A stretch of DNA of 7,779 bases from an uncultured Eubacteriales bacterium. GTDB taxonomy: Bacteria; Bacillota; Clostridia; Oscillospirales; Acutalibacteraceae. Each line of letters opens with the position of its first letter. Positions within the stretch are counted from its first letter, which is position 1. Both the position numbers and the translations under genes were made by a program. The stretch covers positions 1 to 7,779 of the forward strand of contig OMRJ01000154.1 of the NCBI GenBank assembly GCA_900313475.1, given 5' to 3'. Positions 7,017 to 7,779 of this stretch are shown piece after piece. Below the pieces are notes generated by a model. It was given only the letters and a program-made list of their open reading frames with translations, did not search any database and was not told the DNA's origin.

Positions 7017-7023
7017 CACCTTT
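7017..7023 (-). promoter_or_regulatory. Probable ribosome binding site for the amidase
   Basis: AAAGGTG on the minus strand lies 13 bases before the ATG at 7003. This spacing is longer than for the other genes here, so initiation may be moderate. No better start with a closer site is visible, and the MKKK plus hydrophobic segment supports this ATG. Confidence 0.55.
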
Positions 7024-7030
7024 CGATTCC

Positions 7031-7779
7031 TTAATTCCCGGAATTAGTCTCCGTTTCGTCGCCTTCGTCTTTCGGGACGGGCATGTCGGTAACGGACGTA
7101 CGTATATCCATTCTGTCATAGTATTCCTTAAACCTGATTGAAAAAGAAACGAGCCTTTCACAAGACTTGCAGAAAAAAACTGCCGAAAAAGACTGGTTAG
7201 AGAATTTCCAATCACTTAATCTGCGCATTTGAGTACCGCACCTTGAGCAGGAACAACGCATTTTTGTTCTGTCTATTTTGGGGTTGTTAATATTTGAAAT
7301 AACGTTTGCTTTAAAAAGCAGTTTTTGATAAAAAGCTCTGTCGCAAATAACGGCGGTGTTCATAAGAAGCTCACGGTTAAAACACTTTTTAAGACACCGA
7401 AGACCGAGGAGGCTGTCTTCGAGGGCACGGTGAAACTGGCAGTGTGAAACGTCAATTCCCATTTCAACGGCTGCGTTGACGAGTCCTATCTGCTGATTCG
7501 CGGCGCTGACGATAAACTGCTGACAGTATTTTTGCAGATCAACATACTGTGTAAGAAACGGAATGCCGTTTATTCCGCAGAACATCGAAAAATTGTCCAC
7601 GAGCACGCGGATATCGGAATTGCCCCACGACATAAACACACAGTTGCGGCTTCCTACCCATTTTGAAAAATCAGAAACGGCACGCTGAAATGTTACTCCC
7701 GAAGACATTGCTTCGTTGCTGATATGAGTAAGACTTTTAACGCGTCCGCTCAATTTTTTTATAAGCTGTGAGCGGATTA
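7031..7779 (-). CDS. DEDDh 3'-5' exonuclease-like protein with C-terminal zinc ribbon, N-terminus outside window
   Basis: The visible 249 codons are the later part of an RNase T / DNA polymerase III epsilon-like exonuclease, which would trim RNA or DNA from the 3' end. A block like the family's LTGIT (here LTHIS) is near the visible start. Then come MSWGNSDIRVL with the Exo II Asp (7613-7615), YVDLQKYC, and FHRALEDS with the Exo III His (7430-7432) and Asp (7415-7417). The Exo I DxE motif must lie beyond base 7779. The frame stays open to the window edge, so the in-frame TTG at 7753 is not the start. Downstream is a Cys cluster CSCSRCG (from 7255) and, 23 residues later, CKSC, which look like a zinc ribbon. 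The last 20 or so residues are acidic and polar. The architecture recalls KapD-like inhibitors and sporulation-type exonucleases, but the role here is unknown. It is the first visible gene of the minus-strand unit; the promoter is outside. Confidence 0.82.
   Translation of the reverse strand, partial: IRSQLIKKLSGRVKSLTHISNEAMSSGVTFQRAVSDFSKWVGSRNCVFMSWGNSDIRVLVDNFSMFCGINGIPFLTQYVDLQKYCQQFIVSAANQQIGLVNAAVEMGIDVSHCQFHRALEDSLLGLRCLKKCFNRELLMNTAVICDRAFYQKLLFKANVISNINNPKIDRTKMRCSCSRCGTQMRRLSDWKFSNQSFSAVFFCKSCERLVSFSIRFKEYYDRMDIRTSVTDMPVPKDEGDETETNSGN

Noticed and set aside
7751..7753. TTG at 7753 as the exonuclease start
   Set aside because: The frame remains open to the window edge, and the first catalytic block of the family would be missing from a protein starting here.
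7031..7779. Exonuclease plus GNAT genes as a defence or toxin-antitoxin module
   Set aside because: They are separated by a cell-wall amidase, neither resembles known toxin or defence families, and there is no partner antitoxin, repeat or mobile context.

Overview
The window looks like a chromosomal segment from an anaerobic Clostridia-type Firmicute, most likely an Oscillospiraceae/Ruminococcaceae-like gut or rumen bacterium. This rests on moderate GC by eye, strong AGGAG-type ribosome binding sites, T-tailed hairpin terminators and the protein families present. It is an inference, since no rRNA or other taxonomic marker is in view. No phage gene, transposase, CRISPR array or tRNA is visible.

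Two gene sets converge on a 388-base intergenic region. The left, plus-strand set (1-2788) holds two different calcineurin-like metallophosphoesterases 13 bases apart. The first is Dcr2/purple-acid-phosphatase-like and is cut by the left window edge; the second has a hydrophobic N-terminus. After a 112-base gap comes a TIM-barrel sugar isomerase/epimerase of the xylose-isomerase-like (AP endonuclease 2) superfamily. Together they suggest release of phosphate from an organic phosphate ester and isomerisation of a polyol or sugar, but the substrate cannot be read from the sequence.

The intergenic region (2789-3176) holds a perfect 44-base palindrome that reads as a bidirectional rho-independent terminator. 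Twenty-four bases further on is a compact multi-branched inverted-repeat element of about 90 bases, closed by a 12-bp outer stem around three small hairpins. This element is the least explained object in the window and may be a dispersed repeat or a structured RNA.

The right, minus-strand set (7779 down to 3177) appears to be one transcription unit with gaps of 27 and 41 bases. It encodes a DEDDh 3'-5' exonuclease-like protein with a C-terminal zinc ribbon (N-terminus outside the window), a 969-residue membrane-anchored multidomain N-acetylmuramoyl-L-alanine amidase, and a two-part GNAT acetyltransferase. The amidase is a cell-wall remodelling enzyme. The functional link between the three is unclear, and they may simply be co-transcribed housekeeping genes. 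I do not see a convincing new defence or mobile system here.
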